Below are positions 11,062 through 22,654 of a DNA stretch of 64,000 nt, in pieces (within the stretch, counting starts at the first letter, position 1; each line of letters begins with the position of its first letter). The position numbers and the translations under genes were made by a program. The DNA is from Chamaecyparis obtusa (Eukaryota; Streptophyta; Pinopsida; Cupressales; Cupressaceae), in contig BSBK01002160.1 in assembly GCA_027943335.1 (NCBI GenBank), positions 1,493,001-1,557,000 on the forward strand, read 5' to 3'. The notes under the pieces are model-generated. The model saw only the letters and a list, made by a program, of their open reading frames with translations, did no database searches and was not told the origin of the DNA.

Positions 11062-11925
11062 TAACATAGGATAGGTAAGGAGGATTTAATTAAGGATAGT
11101 CCTCACAAGAAGCCAAACACCACAATGTAGAATTACACAACAAGACAATGTTTTCAATTGAATTTCATTAACATGCTCAGCTATAAGGCCTTCTAGATTA
11201 GGGCCAAATACAATCAAAGTATTTATGCAATCTCTCATCTAGTCCAGCTCTGAAACAAATAAAAAACTGATGGAAACCCTAAGGTAGATCTAAACTTGAG
11301 CTCTCAATCCTCCAAGAAATCTCCTTGTCTCCAAGCATTCAAAACACTAGCTCTGCTATTACAAACTATTAGATAACAATATGATCTTCAAGATCTTGCA
11401 GGATCTAGATCTAATCACTCCCAAAATCTGATCTCTAAACAACTACCCAAACACTCCTTAAATACTAATCTTCAACCACAAGTCGGTTGGATGCCATAAT
11501 TAACTCCTAAGCCAAGTGAGCTCTTATTACAAACAAATATTAAATGAAACAACAGCCGGCTCTCAAATAGCCTTACAAACATTTAATTCTCCATGTTGAC
11601 CTCTAGATCTACATAGGAGAATACAAAAAAAGATACCAACAATAAATGCACCAAGTCAGCCAACCAAATCACCAAGAACTCCAATCGGTAAACCAGAACA
11701 ATTGAGCACTAGTGAAATAACTGACCAAGCCAAGAAACACTGAGAAACACAAGCATGGCCGACCACAAGTTCCATCAAGCACAAGAGGTTTCATCAAGTT
11801 CCTTCAACAACGGAGCTTCCTTCAATAACTAAGACTACCATTTAAAGATGCAACCGAGTAGCATAGAACCAAAAAAACACACCACCATGCAGATTCAACG
11901 AGTACCCAAGAATGCCCTTGCATCA
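11062..11925 (-). repeat. Element D 3' LTR
   Basis: On plus it starts TAACATAGGATAGG (TGATGTAGGACAGG in the other copy) and ends CCCTTGCATCA. It aligns throughout with 13781-14664. The adjoining GATACCCCAG (11926-11935; CTGGGGTATC on minus) is the likely polypurine-tract region. Confidence 0.88.
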
Positions 11926-12108
11926 GATACCCCAGGTTTGAAAAGATGTTCTCATAGGTTTGAAGAACATCTTCTGAGATTTAGCACATAAACCCTGAAC
12001 TGGTTCTTCACATAAGTCCTCCAACTTTTCAGCTTGCATACTCTTCCACTTCAACTTCCTCTATCTTTTCAATTCTTTCCTTGATAAAACACAAGCTTGT
12101 TCTCTATA

Positions 12109-12520
12109 CTAATCATCCATCCTCTCAAGATCCGCCAACTCAACTTGGCTACCAATACTCAGACTTATCTTATCGAGTGTTGTATCCAGCAAAGGCATCA
12201 AGGAAAAATTCCTGTCATCCTTCTCAACATTAAACACATTCTTGACACAATCATACATAACTCTATAATCAAGTTTCCAAGGTCTACCAAGAAATATAGG
12301 ACAACTATTCATCTCCATAATATCACACAACACTAAATCCTTATACCGGCTAATTTGAAAATCAACAAAGCACTGCTCCCTCACTTCCAAAGAATGAACA
12401 TTTTGTAACCAGCCAATTCTATAAGGATGAGGATGTTTCATTCTATTCAAACCAAGTTTATGAACCATGTTTTCAACAACAAGGTTATCAGTACTACCAC
12501 TATCAACAATTACATCAAAA
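12109..12520 (-). pseudogene. Element D retropepsin-like protease
   Basis: On minus a DSGSTDNLV active-site motif near 12505 is followed by MVHKLGLNRMKHPHPY and CPIFLGRPWKLDYR. This is the usual run from the aspartic protease to the segment before RT in Ty3/gypsy polyproteins. The frame stops soon after (DLERMDD) and the 3' LTR follows within about 180 bp, so RT, RNase H and integrase are absent rather than mutated. The part from 12468 is open (119 codons). Confidence 0.8.
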
Positions 12521-12680
12521 AGTTACCTCTAGACTTGCACTGAGTTCTGAACAAGTTACTCCTCTGACAAGGTTCCTCCTTTGCACCGAGCAATGTTCTT
12601 CAAACTAGAAAGTTCTCAGATTTAGGTTAATTCTGAATGTTCTCATTTACCACAGTAGTCCATCAGTCACCAAGCTTCTT

Positions 12681-12866
12681 CTATGTGCACTCAAAAGAAT
12701 AGTGCCCTTCTTCACCATAATTATAACAAGTAACCTTAAAGATAACTCTACCTATCTTCTTCTTCAATTCCACAGGTTTTGGTTCATCTTCAGCACTCAG
12801 TTTATCCTTCGCCGAGTGATCAATCTTTTCCTTCCCTTGGGGATTACTATGTTGTCTCCTTTTCAA
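12681..12866 (-). pseudogene. Element D gag CCHC zinc knuckle
   Basis: CYNYGEEGHYSFEC fits CX2CX4HX4C, the nucleic-acid-binding knuckle of retroelement gag. It is preceded by a Lys/Glu-rich linker. It lies between the gag core (13021-13230) and the protease, in the expected order. It is a 61-codon open fragment, and stops and frame changes separate it from its neighbours. Confidence 0.85.
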
Positions 12867-13020
12867 CTTATCTTATTCCTTTAGAGCATACTAATAAGCA
12901 TCTTCAACCGAATCAATCTTTAGCATACCAAGCTCATCCTAAATATTGAATCTCAAACCATTCACATACCGAGCTACTTTTTCTTTACCAAGTTCACTGT
13001 GTCCAGACCAAATAGTCAAC

Positions 13021-13668
13021 TTATAAAACTCCTTGGGTATAGTCTTCCATAGTCAAATATTTTTGCTTCAGATTCTGCAACTTCTTAAACAATTCAAGCT
13101 CATAGTTAGAAGGTATGAACTTAGCTTTCAATTTAGTCACCATCAACCTCCACCGATTGATCTTCATTTCAACTTCATCTTCTCTATCTCTTTGTAATTC
13201 TTTCCACCAAAGAGTAGCATGTCCTGTCAACTTAGTCTATGCCAATCTTACTTGAAGAGGATCTTCAATTTCTTCAAGATCAAAGAAATCTTCTAATTCA
13301 CCAATCCAATCAATCAAATCCTCAGGTTTCAAAGTGCCAGAGAAAATAGAAACTTCCATTCGGTAACTAGTACTTAACCAAACTCCAGATCTATGTAACT
13401 AACCAGTTCTGTCTTCACCAAATCTATCTCTCCGATCACCACCACTAGATCCAATAGCTTCAAAGTCTCCAAAAACTTCCTCATAACCATCATCAGTACC
13501 AATATTTCTTGGCATACTAGCAAAAGCTCTTATGACCTCAGTGATCATGTCATTCTTCATCAATTCCATCTCACATCTGAATCAACTTTAACTTTCTTTG
13601 TAATCTTTGATTCCACAACATCACAAAGATCTGCAATCTCTCTAGGGTCCAATATTCTTAGAGGCATC
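13021..13668 (-). pseudogene. Element D gag core
   Basis: A start at about 13668 gives MPLRILDPREIADLCDVVES before the first stops. The best conserved part, 13230-13021, reads MTGHATLWWKELQRDRED and then KLKAKFIPSNYELELFKKLQ, matching the retrotransposon gag core (A..WW..L....W..L...F...F.P..Y). Several stops and frame changes show it is inactive. It is the first coding block after the PBS at 13767. Confidence 0.75.
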
Positions 13669-13766
13669 CTTCAAGATTTTCAAAAACCCAAAACAATAAG
13701 TCACCAACAAGGTCCTAGTGCAAATAGCCTCAACCAGAGGTCAGTTTACACACTCAAGATCTTCAA

Positions 13767-13778
13767 GCTCTGATACCA
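13767..13778 (-). other. Primer binding site of D (initiator tRNA-Met type)
   Basis: On minus TGGTATCAGAGC lies two bases after the LTR end CCTACATCA. This is the standard Met-tRNA primer site of many plant LTR elements. Confidence 0.88.
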
Positions 13779-13780
13779 CA

Positions 13781-14664
13781 TGATGTAGGACAGGTAAGGA
13801 GCATCCAATTAAAGACAGTCCTCACAAGAAGCCAAACACCACAATGTAGAATTACACAACAAGACAATGTTTTCAACTAAAATTTCATTAACATGCACGA
13901 CTGTAAGGCCTTACGGGTTAGGGCCAAATATAATCAAAGTATTCTTGCAATCTCTCAACTAGTCGAGCTCTGAAACAAATCAACAAGTAATGGTAACCCT
14001 GAGGAAGATCTAAACTTGAGCTCATAGGCCTCCAAGCAATCCCTTTGTCTGCAAGCATGCAAACCACTAGCTCTGCTATTACAAACTATCAGATAACAAT
14101 CTAGTCTTCAAGATCTCGCAAGATCTAGATCTAATCACTCCTAAAATCTGATCTCTAAACAACTACCCAAACACTCCTTAAATACTAATCTTCAGCCACA
14201 AGTCGGCTAGATGACATAATTAACTCCTAATCCAAGTCAGCTCCTATTATAAAAAAATATCAAATGCAACAACAGTTGGCTCTCAAATAGCCTTACAAAC
14301 ATTTAATTCTCCATGTCAGCCTCTAGATCTACATAGGAGAATACAACAAAAGCTACCAACAATAAATGCACCAATTCAGCCAACCAAATCACCAAGAACT
14401 CCAATCGGTAAACTAGAACAACTGAGCGCTAGAGAAACAACCGACCACCAATGAAACAACTGACCAAGACAAGTAACATCAAACAACACAAGCATCACTG
14501 AGCACAAGTTCCACCGAGCACATGAGGTTTCACTGAGTTCCTTCAGCGACCGAGCTTCCATCAATAATCAAGACTATCGGTTAAAGTTGCAACTGAGTAC
14601 CATAGAACCAAAAAAGCACACCACCATGCAGATTCAAGTAGTACCCTAGAATTCCCCTACATGA
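13781..14664 (-). repeat. Element D 5' LTR
   Basis: It starts TGATGTAGGACAGG on plus and ends CCCCTACATGA, where the expected final CA has become GA. It is directly followed by TAATC (14665-14669), the right target duplicate. It is the pair of 11062-11925. Confidence 0.88.
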
Positions 14665-14669
14665 TAATC

Positions 14670-15029
14670 CATATCATCTGTAAGATATACCAAAAACATT
14701 AAGACTCACCTTGTTAGCTTCCACTATCACTGTCTAGAAACCAGTCCTTACCAAAACATCTGTAACTAATTGAATATGAAACTTTACATGATGCAATCTT
14801 GGATATAAGATCACAACATCTTGCTATTCTCTCATCTATCTTCGCACATTCTGCATCATCCGTACAGTATCCATACACTGTCATACTCAACCTGTAATCT
14901 TTACATAAACATATGTTGACATTAGTGAAAAACCACAAATGACAACAATATGAATGTCCATTTAGTAACATAGTTATTAAACATATTAAATGTATCAATT
15001 ACCACCTCATGCATTAGCAATATCCACCA
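14670..15029 (-). mobile_element. copia 3' LTR, proximal part (U3 side)
   Basis: On minus this begins TGGTGGATATTGCTAATGC directly after the purine tract. It runs to the TAATC target site of D, and the LTR resumes at 3491. A 94-codon open frame (14714-14998) lies inside it and has no recognisable homology. Confidence 0.8.
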
Positions 15030-15326
15030 ATCTCCCCCTTTGGCATTGATGTCAACATATGGGAAAATCCATCATCCCAAAGTTATATCAATCCAAAGCT
15101 CTACAACCAAACAATACTACATACAATCTCCCCATACAGTGGGGATTTTTTCATAGCAACATTCCCCCTTTGACAACAATGGAAAAGGGTTCCATGAGTT
15201 AGCAACTATTCTGCAACACCTTCCTTCTACAATCACTCCCCCTAAGGAGTAGATCCCTACATCCAGTCCAAAATATGATAAGGCTCTGAAAACCTTTGGA
15301 TTGATGCATCCCTACATCATTTAGTT
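15030..15326 (-). other. copia 3' untranslated region and polypurine tract
   Basis: On minus GCCAAAGGGGGAGAT (15030-15044) lies directly against the LTR. A purine run of this form, preceded by TTGACATCAATG, is the normal plus-strand primer of plant copia elements. The rest, between the RNase H stop and the tract, is non-coding. Confidence 0.85.
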
Positions 15327-16880
15327 CTAACTAGGAGGGGCCTTAACCCAAAGCATACCTCTAAGATATTCAAAGGTATCTTTTTGCAATGGTTTTGTGA
15401 ATATATCTGCAATTTGTTCCTTTATACTGATATACTCTAATTTTATTTCCTTCTTTGCCACCTTGTATCTCAAGAAGTGATACTTGATAGAAATATGTTT
15501 AGTTTTAGAGTGCATCACCGGATTCTTTGACATATTCACTGTACTGTTGTTATCACAATGGATAAGTACAAGCTCATCAAAAGTTATTCCAATTTCTATC
15601 AACATTTGTTTCATCCAAATAATTTGAGTGAAATTTATAGCAGAAACAACATACTCTGATTCTATAGTAGATTGAGCTGTACAATCTTGCTTCTTTCTTA
15701 GCCATGAAACCATCTTTTTCCCAAGGAAAAGTGCACCACCACTAGTACTTTTTCTGTCATCAATGTTTCCTACCCAATTAGCATTAGTATAAGCATGAAG
15801 TTTAAAGCTATCATTTCTATCATACCATAAGCCATAGTCTATTGTTCCTTTCAGATATATTATTATCCTTTTCACAATAGCTAGGTGTGTTTCTTTGGGT
15901 TCTGCCTTATATCTGGCCACAATTCCAACAACATTAGCAATATCTGGTCTAGTGTGAGTCAGATATTGTAATCCTCCAACCATTGATCTATACTTGGTCT
16001 GAAAAGCACACTTTGACTCATCATCAAGTGTCATCTTATTACCAGTTACCATAGGAGTTCCAACTAGTTTATAGTCCTCCATTCCAAACTTTTTTCAGCA
16101 TTTCTTTAAGATATTTAGTAAATGAGAAATAAAAATGTCATCTTTGCTCTGATTTATTGGTAGTCCAAGAAAGAATTTCATTTTGCCAATCATGGACATC
16201 TCAAATTTATTTTCCATTTCTTTAGAAAATTTCTCACATAGATCATCATTACCTCCAAAGATAATATCATCAACAAAGACTTCTATTATCAAAACTCCAT
16301 CTTCACTAGTTCTTAAATAAAAATTACTATTAGCATTACCTTTTTTGAATCCAAGCTGAAGTAAATATTTATCTAACCTTGCATACCAAGCCCTTGGAAC
16401 TTGCTTCATCCCATATAGTGCTTTCTTCAACTTACATACCATGTCTCCATCTTTGCATAAAGGAAATCCATTGGGTTGTTCTAGATATAAACTTCTTCTT
16501 CAAGATCCCCATTAGGGAATGTAGATTTCACATCCATCTGATACACTTTAAAGTTTTTGTGTGCAGCATAAGCCAGGAATAATCTCACAGCTTCTATTCT
16601 AGCAACATGAGCAAATGTTTCTTCAAAGTCTATACCTTCTTGTTGTGAGTAGCCTTTACATACCAGTCTTGCTTTGTTTCTTGCTACAACTCCTTCTTCA
16701 TTCATTTGATTTATGAAAACCCATTTAGTTCCTATCACATTTCTGTTCTTAGGTCTAGGAACCAATTCCCAAGTTTTATTCTTCTTTATTTGATCTAACT
16801 CTTCTTTCACAGCATTTATACAAGATTCATCTCTGCAAGCTTCATCTGTATTCTTTGGTTCAACTTGAGAAATCAAATAG
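15327..16880 (-). pseudogene. copia reverse transcriptase and RNase H
   Basis: Three open pieces (16876-16481, 16442-16095, 16082-15327) form the 3' part of the pol frame. RT motifs in order: [71 protein letters not shown] and the catalytic FVDDIIFGGND (normally YVDDI). RNase H shows NWVGNIDDRKSTSGGALFLG, STIESEYVVSA and the C-terminal YLRGMLWVKAPPS. A frameshift separates the first two pieces and a stop the last two. The piece begins right at the ATT duplication of CACTA-1, and upstream sequence resumes at 42533. Confidence 0.93.
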
Positions 16881-16893
16881 ATTCACTAGTACA

Positions 16894-17560
16894 AAAACAA
16901 AAAAATTAGACTAAAAAAACTACTAAAAATCACATATAGATGACCAATTTTGATCACATGACCAGTAATAGTTTACTGCCAGTCATTTGTAACACCACCA
17001 AATTTGTGACTAAATAAATTTTAGTCATTTGTTGGTTGTTTTGAATGATCAATTTGGTAGCATTTTTACTCATTAATTTAGTCATTTGTTGTTGTTAATT
17101 GGTCATTCATTTAATCTTGATAGTCATTTATTTAATCATTAAAATCATTAATTTGTGTCAATTGGTAATATATTTAATCATTTGTATCAACTAATTTCCA
17201 TCCATTGGTAGTATATTTGACCATTTTAATCATTAATTTAGTCAATGTTGTTAATAATTAGTCATTTATTTAATCACGTTAACACTTAATTGATATCAAT
17301 TGGTAATATATTTAGTCATTTGTATCAACTAATTTCCATCCACTGGTAGTATATTTGATCATTTTAATCATTAATTTAGTCAACGTTGTTAATAATTAGT
17401 CATTTATTTAATCACGATAACAATTAATTGATATTGATTGGTAATATATTTAGTCATTGTCACTCTCATTTTTCCATCTACTAATAGTATATTTAATCAC
17501 TATTATATTTTGGTTCTCATTAATTGGTATTAAATTTAGTTGTGATATAAATAATGTATT
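16894..17560. repeat. CACTA-1 left subterminal repeats
   Basis: A 138-bp tandem unit starts at about 17181, 17319 and 17457 (shared start TTTGTATCAACTAATTTCC), and the surrounding DNA is studded with TTTAGTCATTT and TTTAATCA words. The right end (42200-42515) has the same words. Subterminal motif arrays are where CACTA TNPA-type proteins bind. Confidence 0.8.
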
Positions 17561-20015
17561 AAATTACATAAATTTAATAATGCAAAAAAGGCATATATTA
17601 AACTTGAAGTAAACCATAAAAGAAATTAAAAATATATTAACATATACAAACAATATTCAACATCATGAGAAAGAAAGGTAATTTGCAATTTAAAAATATA
17701 ATATGTATCAAGTAATAAAATGTCAACGTTGAGAGTATACAATATTATATCTAAAAATATCAAAGTTATTAAGAGTTTCCAACTCATTAAATACACCATG
17801 AATGTCTGGTATCTAGTGCATGAAAAACATCAACTAATTCATTTTCTCCAAAAACATTATTGGCCACCGTGCAAAGGATCCTTATTTCTCTTTTAGACCG
17901 ATCGCTCCATCTAGTTTGTCTTCATAAACAAGTGGTACGTTACTTGTGACCCCCACAAGTTCTACATTTGCATCACTTGTTCCTTTCAAGTTTTCTCCAT
18001 GTATGATAGATAGTGAATGGATCCGCCCAACACCAACAACAGCACTATCAAATGGATCCAACACTTTGACTTTATCTCCTTCTTGGAGTTCATGAATATT
18101 TTTCTGCAAAGACAAAAAGTACATAGGTAATTATGTGACTTATTAACATAATAATTATCACATAGGTAAACATTTGACTTATTAACATAATAAAACAACC
18201 ATTACTTGCTCAAATAGTACTTGCATGTGTTAAAACAAATACCATGAAATACACAACAATAAATAAAACTCACCTTGCTTTTAACATGAAGTCTTCTTTG
18301 AATATCATATAGATCCTCATCCAGTTCAACATGTTCACTATCAACATCCTTCTCAAATTGTGAAGCTTTATAGATAGGTCTATTGAGAGTGTCTTTTCCT
18401 ATATGCATAGTAGACTGAAGAGAAAACAAGTACAAGTCATATGCTGGAAGAGGGTATGATATGTAAACCTTGGCAAGAAATAAGTACAATTCTAAATTTT
18501 GAAATGAAGATAGCTAATAAATATTGTGACAAATTAACTTACATCTAGAAAAATGCAAAATCTATAATTATTTGTTTAAAATAACATTTCGAGCATGAAG
18601 ATTAGGATATATAATTGACAACTATTACATTACCTCAACTTTACCACAACTACAACTGTGTTGATCCACTTTCATGTCCACTAATTCATCACAATCGCTG
18701 TCAATATCAGCAGCTTTGTTGGCATCAAAGCATTTTTGTGCAGCTTTGATAGAATTGCTCTACACATGGTTAAAGTGTTAGTAGATAGATCAATGCAATG
18801 GTAGATTAAATGCAATGGTGGTATTTTCTTCCATGTCCTACCCTATAGGCATATATAAAATAAAATCAAATTGAAAATAGAAATCATTCCTTCATAATGA
18901 TATTAAACCATGTTTGTTACAGCATGATAAGTTGTAACAACTCCAAAATATAGGCATACACTAAAATAACATTATAATTAAAGCATAAATGGCTTAGAAG
19001 ATAAGCATACCTTAGTATTGAATATCTAGTTATTAGTTGCCTTATCAACACCTATATTTGGAGATAAGTGAAAGCAAGTGCATTAAAAAGAGATTCCAAA
19101 TATCTATTAAATTGAGTGATAAGCATATATAATAATTCAAATATAATAAGATAGTGAGAAATGACCTGTGGAGTCTCATTTCTTCTTAACCATAACATTC
19201 TCTTTAATTCCTTGACCATCTTTTCCCAAGCCTTCACCTTCTTTCCAAACCTTGCAAAGAACAAGCAGAGGGGAAAAAATGAGAAACTTACATAAGACAT
19301 GCAAAAAACAATATGTACTTACCTTTTAGAACCCATAACATAAACTTAAGTTCAAATATAGACAACAACATAATAGAAGATGGTCAGAGTCGTGGGTTTC
19401 CTAAAGTCGTAGATTACTCATCTCAATATGAAGTCATAGAGATTACTTAGATTACTTGTCTCAATATAAAGTCGTAGAGGGATGTTGTTGTTTAGAAGTC
19501 AAGAAAGCAATTCAAACATACTAGCAGTAGACATACTAATAGACAAAAAGAGGATGAATCTTCTTTGCTTACCCATAATCTTCTTTGCCTATGAGCTCAG
19601 TCTTTGACGCAACACAACAGAGAATGCTATTGATTAATCAAATACTATGAAGGGGTCACATAATTTGTAGTTTAAAAAAATACTGCACTAATACCATTTA
19701 TATCCGCAAGTATATCCTTATTTGCCATTAACTTTATGGCACTAAGCCATTACACTCTTTGTCTATTGCAATCCCACCATTACAATAACTCATTAATACT
19801 ATTTACGCATATCACATCTATGCTTTGCCATTTCTTTATATATAAGACTTAGGATATATAAATTTATAATGCAATATCTGTAACAGAGCTGCTTTGTTCT
19901 TTGCTGAACTGACCATATCTTTTGCTGAAGCATGACAAAGTCCGAGGAGGGCAGTCACAGAGATTTGTCATAGTTGACCTGGGAAAGTTATAGGAGGAAC
20001 TAAGTAAGATACCAA

Positions 20016-20320
20016 GTGAGCCTAACCAACACCAGACAGAATAATAATAGAGACAGACCAGATGGGCCAGAGGTATATTACAAGCCAAGAGTTCAAAATT
20101 TCAAATAATAAAGGCACCTGGTGGACTATTGCAAATGAAGAATGATCCAATTCTCCACATACACTAGGTGAGCCTAAGAAACACAAGAAAGAATAATAAA
20201 AGAGACAGACTAGACATGCAAAAGGTACATTTCAAGCCAAGAGTTCTCCTGGTGGACTATAGCAAAGTTGGAATGATCCAACTCTTCAAATATGAGTTGA
20301 TTCATATAACCCCAAAAAAG
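20016..20320. repeat. Imperfect tandem duplication, period 152 bp
   Basis: GTGAGCCTAA at 20016 and again at 20168 starts two similar segments that both run on to CAAGCCAAGAGTTC. It lies in the long intron of the CACTA-1 second gene. The rest of 19260-21230 is non-coding as far as I can see. Confidence 0.7.
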
Positions 20321-21278
20321 TTCAAATAAAAACTCTGGAAAAGAAAACAAGTAATAGATATGAAAGAAGATTCAAGAACAAAGTTCCCCATTACGCACAC
20401 ACCACTGAAGATCACATATACTTTCATCAGTTTGACCACATTACAATGTCAGTAAAGATTGAATGCAATGTATAAGCAATTATTTGAACCTACACACTGA
20501 GCAAGTAAACCAGGCTGAATCCATAGAGATGATCAACACCAATGAAATTTATAAGTAAAGCAATAGAAATGTGCACCCAAGGGGTAATGGTTGGATTAAG
20601 CAGTTAAAAAAAAATGATAAAATTAACACTAAAGAAAGAAATTGATGACTTATTCCACCCAACCACACAAGTGAGATTATCTACAAAACAAATCTCAAAG
20701 TAACTCATAACCTTCACATATTCATCATAGATAAATTTTGCAACTTCATCTTAAATTTACAACTAAAAGAAAGCATATGAAAATTCATACAAAAGCAACT
20801 GAGTATAAATTTAATGAGAGTGTTGGTTTGAACAAATTGGACAGAGAATTTACAAACAAAATATTAGGTAGCAGAGAACATTAAGTGGGTACACAGATAG
20901 AACAAGTTATAAAGACATCACTCTAAAAAATAACATGTATTAGATTGAAAATGGTCAAAAATACAGAAATGCTCTCAATTGGAATCCACATCCAAAACAC
21001 AGTGTTAGAAAAATTTCTGTATCCATAAATTATAACAGTAAATTGAACCAAAAATTAAGATGCGTAAATATGAATTAATGATGCAGCCTACAACATTGTA
21101 ATAGAAGGATAATTATTCAATAGCCTAGCCCCCTACTCATTTCCCCCAAAAAAAGAAATGACTAAATCTATCACTTTATAACTGGAAAGACACACACACA
21201 CGTAGGATATTAGGTAGCAGAGGAAAAAAGAGCTTGGGAAACCATGTTCTAATTTTATGTAAGATAAGAAAGGAGATT

Positions 21279-21491
21279 GCAATATTCATGACATTAGCAG
21301 AGCTGCAAAAGATCAGAGATGAAGAACTAGCACCCAGACTTGCTGCTCATGCCTCCTCTGCACAATTTGGTCCCAGCAGTTCATCTTCCAGCAACAGCAA
21401 AGATGATAGAGACAATGACCGGTTTGGTGCAGATATAGATGATAATCTTGTACAGGAGCAAGCACATGTGCTTGATAATAACTATGGATGA
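21279..21491 (+). pseudogene. Unrecognised Ser/Asp-rich open frame
   Basis: The frame (start codon chosen at MTLAELQKIRDEEL) has ordinary, non-repetitive composition with a serine run and an acidic end (KDDRDNDRFGADIDD). It is on plus, opposite the CACTA-1 gene, in its long intron. A further in-frame-looking stretch, EVKGLTDLQEESRGSKIH, occurs at about 21780. It may be a captured or older element exon. I do not recognise a family. Confidence 0.3.
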
Positions 21492-22550
21492 TCTGTGGCT
21501 CAGATGGTCTGATGGACCAACTCCCTAGACAGCTTGGTTCAAGACAGAATAGTTATCTTATGCATTGTCATTTTTGATATACTATGACCGATGATATTGT
21601 GAATTTTGTTTTTTGTTCTAGCACCCCACTGATGATGCATTAAGGTATTTGGTATGGGGGGTGGCTACTTTTTTGACTTATAGCCTCTTATACTGCAATA
21701 TGTACTTGAATACTTTGTTATGGTCTACAACTTATATTTAATAGAAAAATAAATATGTTTATAATTTATATTGCTTCTAGGAGGTTAAAGGGCTGACTGA
21801 CTTGCAAGAGGAGTCAAGGGGGAGCAAGATTCATTTCCTTGAAAAGAACAAGAGAAGCAACAAGAGGTAGACAATGGATGTTTTTCCATATTGATATAGG
21901 GCTTCAATATCTATATATATATGTATGTATGTATGTATGTATCCAGCCATATATGCAGGAATTTATTTCTATCTATAAGCAGCTAGTTTATTGCTTATTT
22001 TATTGTGACATTTTCTGAATAAAAGATCGGAGTTTGATTTTTAAATGAAGAATATAATTGTGATGCTTGTGGGGAAATCTCTTATATTGGCCATTCATCT
22101 CTTTCATTTGAGTTGGGAAAGTCTCTTTGGGAGTGAAACTCTTGTTAAGTGTTTTAAAAATCTGCTGAATAATTGATTTTATTGCCCTATGGTTTCATGG
22201 TGATTACCAACACTTCTATGATAGAATAATTAGAATGGTTTTTTGATGTCACAATGCAAGACAGATTTCATAGTTGGTTTATCTAGTTTATGCCTTTAAT
22301 ATTGTAATTGCATAGAGTTGGAGGAATTGAACTAATGAATGGCAATGCCATTTAAATTTTATTGTAATGCCTATTGGGTATTGTCAAACACCAGATCTTT
22401 TTTTGAGGGTTTGATATACCTATCAAAAGTGTAATATTCAAGATAGTATAACTATCCAAGTAATGGGTTGAGAAATATGTTACTAAATATCCCCGAAATA
22501 TGTTACTCATTTTAGCATGGATTTACCTAACTAAATATCCCTGAGACCTT

Positions 22551-22654
22551 AAAAATTTGAGTGAGCAGGGGAATTAAAACCAAATTTAATAGAGTAGATT
22601 TCAAAAATTTGAGTGAGCAGGGGAATTAAAACCAAATTTAATAGAGTAGATTTC
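22551..22654. repeat. 52-bp direct tandem duplication
   Basis: Two essentially identical 52-bp copies (start AAAAATTTGAGTGAGCAGG) lie head to tail at 22551-22602 and 22603-22654. The near identity suggests a recent slippage or repair event. Confidence 0.95.

Larger units (their letters stand above)
3492..14664 (-). mobile_element. Element D: gag-protease-only gypsy-type (TR-GAG-like), split by element A
   Basis: LTRs lie at 11062-11925 (864 bp) and 13781-14664 (884 bp), beginning TGATGTAGG and ending CATCA (CATGA in the right copy) on plus. The internal region is only 1,855 bp. It encodes gag, a CCHC knuckle and a retropepsin on minus, with no RT, RNase H or integrase. The PBS matches initiator tRNA-Met (TGGTATCAGAGC on minus, 13767-13778). 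The target duplication is TAATC, at 3487-3491 and 14665-14669. Element A sits one base inside its left end, so without A it is about 3.6 kb. Published TR-GAG elements have this layout. The ORFs are broken. Confidence 0.87.

Noticed and set aside
21918..21945. ATGT microsatellite as a notable repeat
   Set aside because: Very short and ordinary; no relation to any element border.
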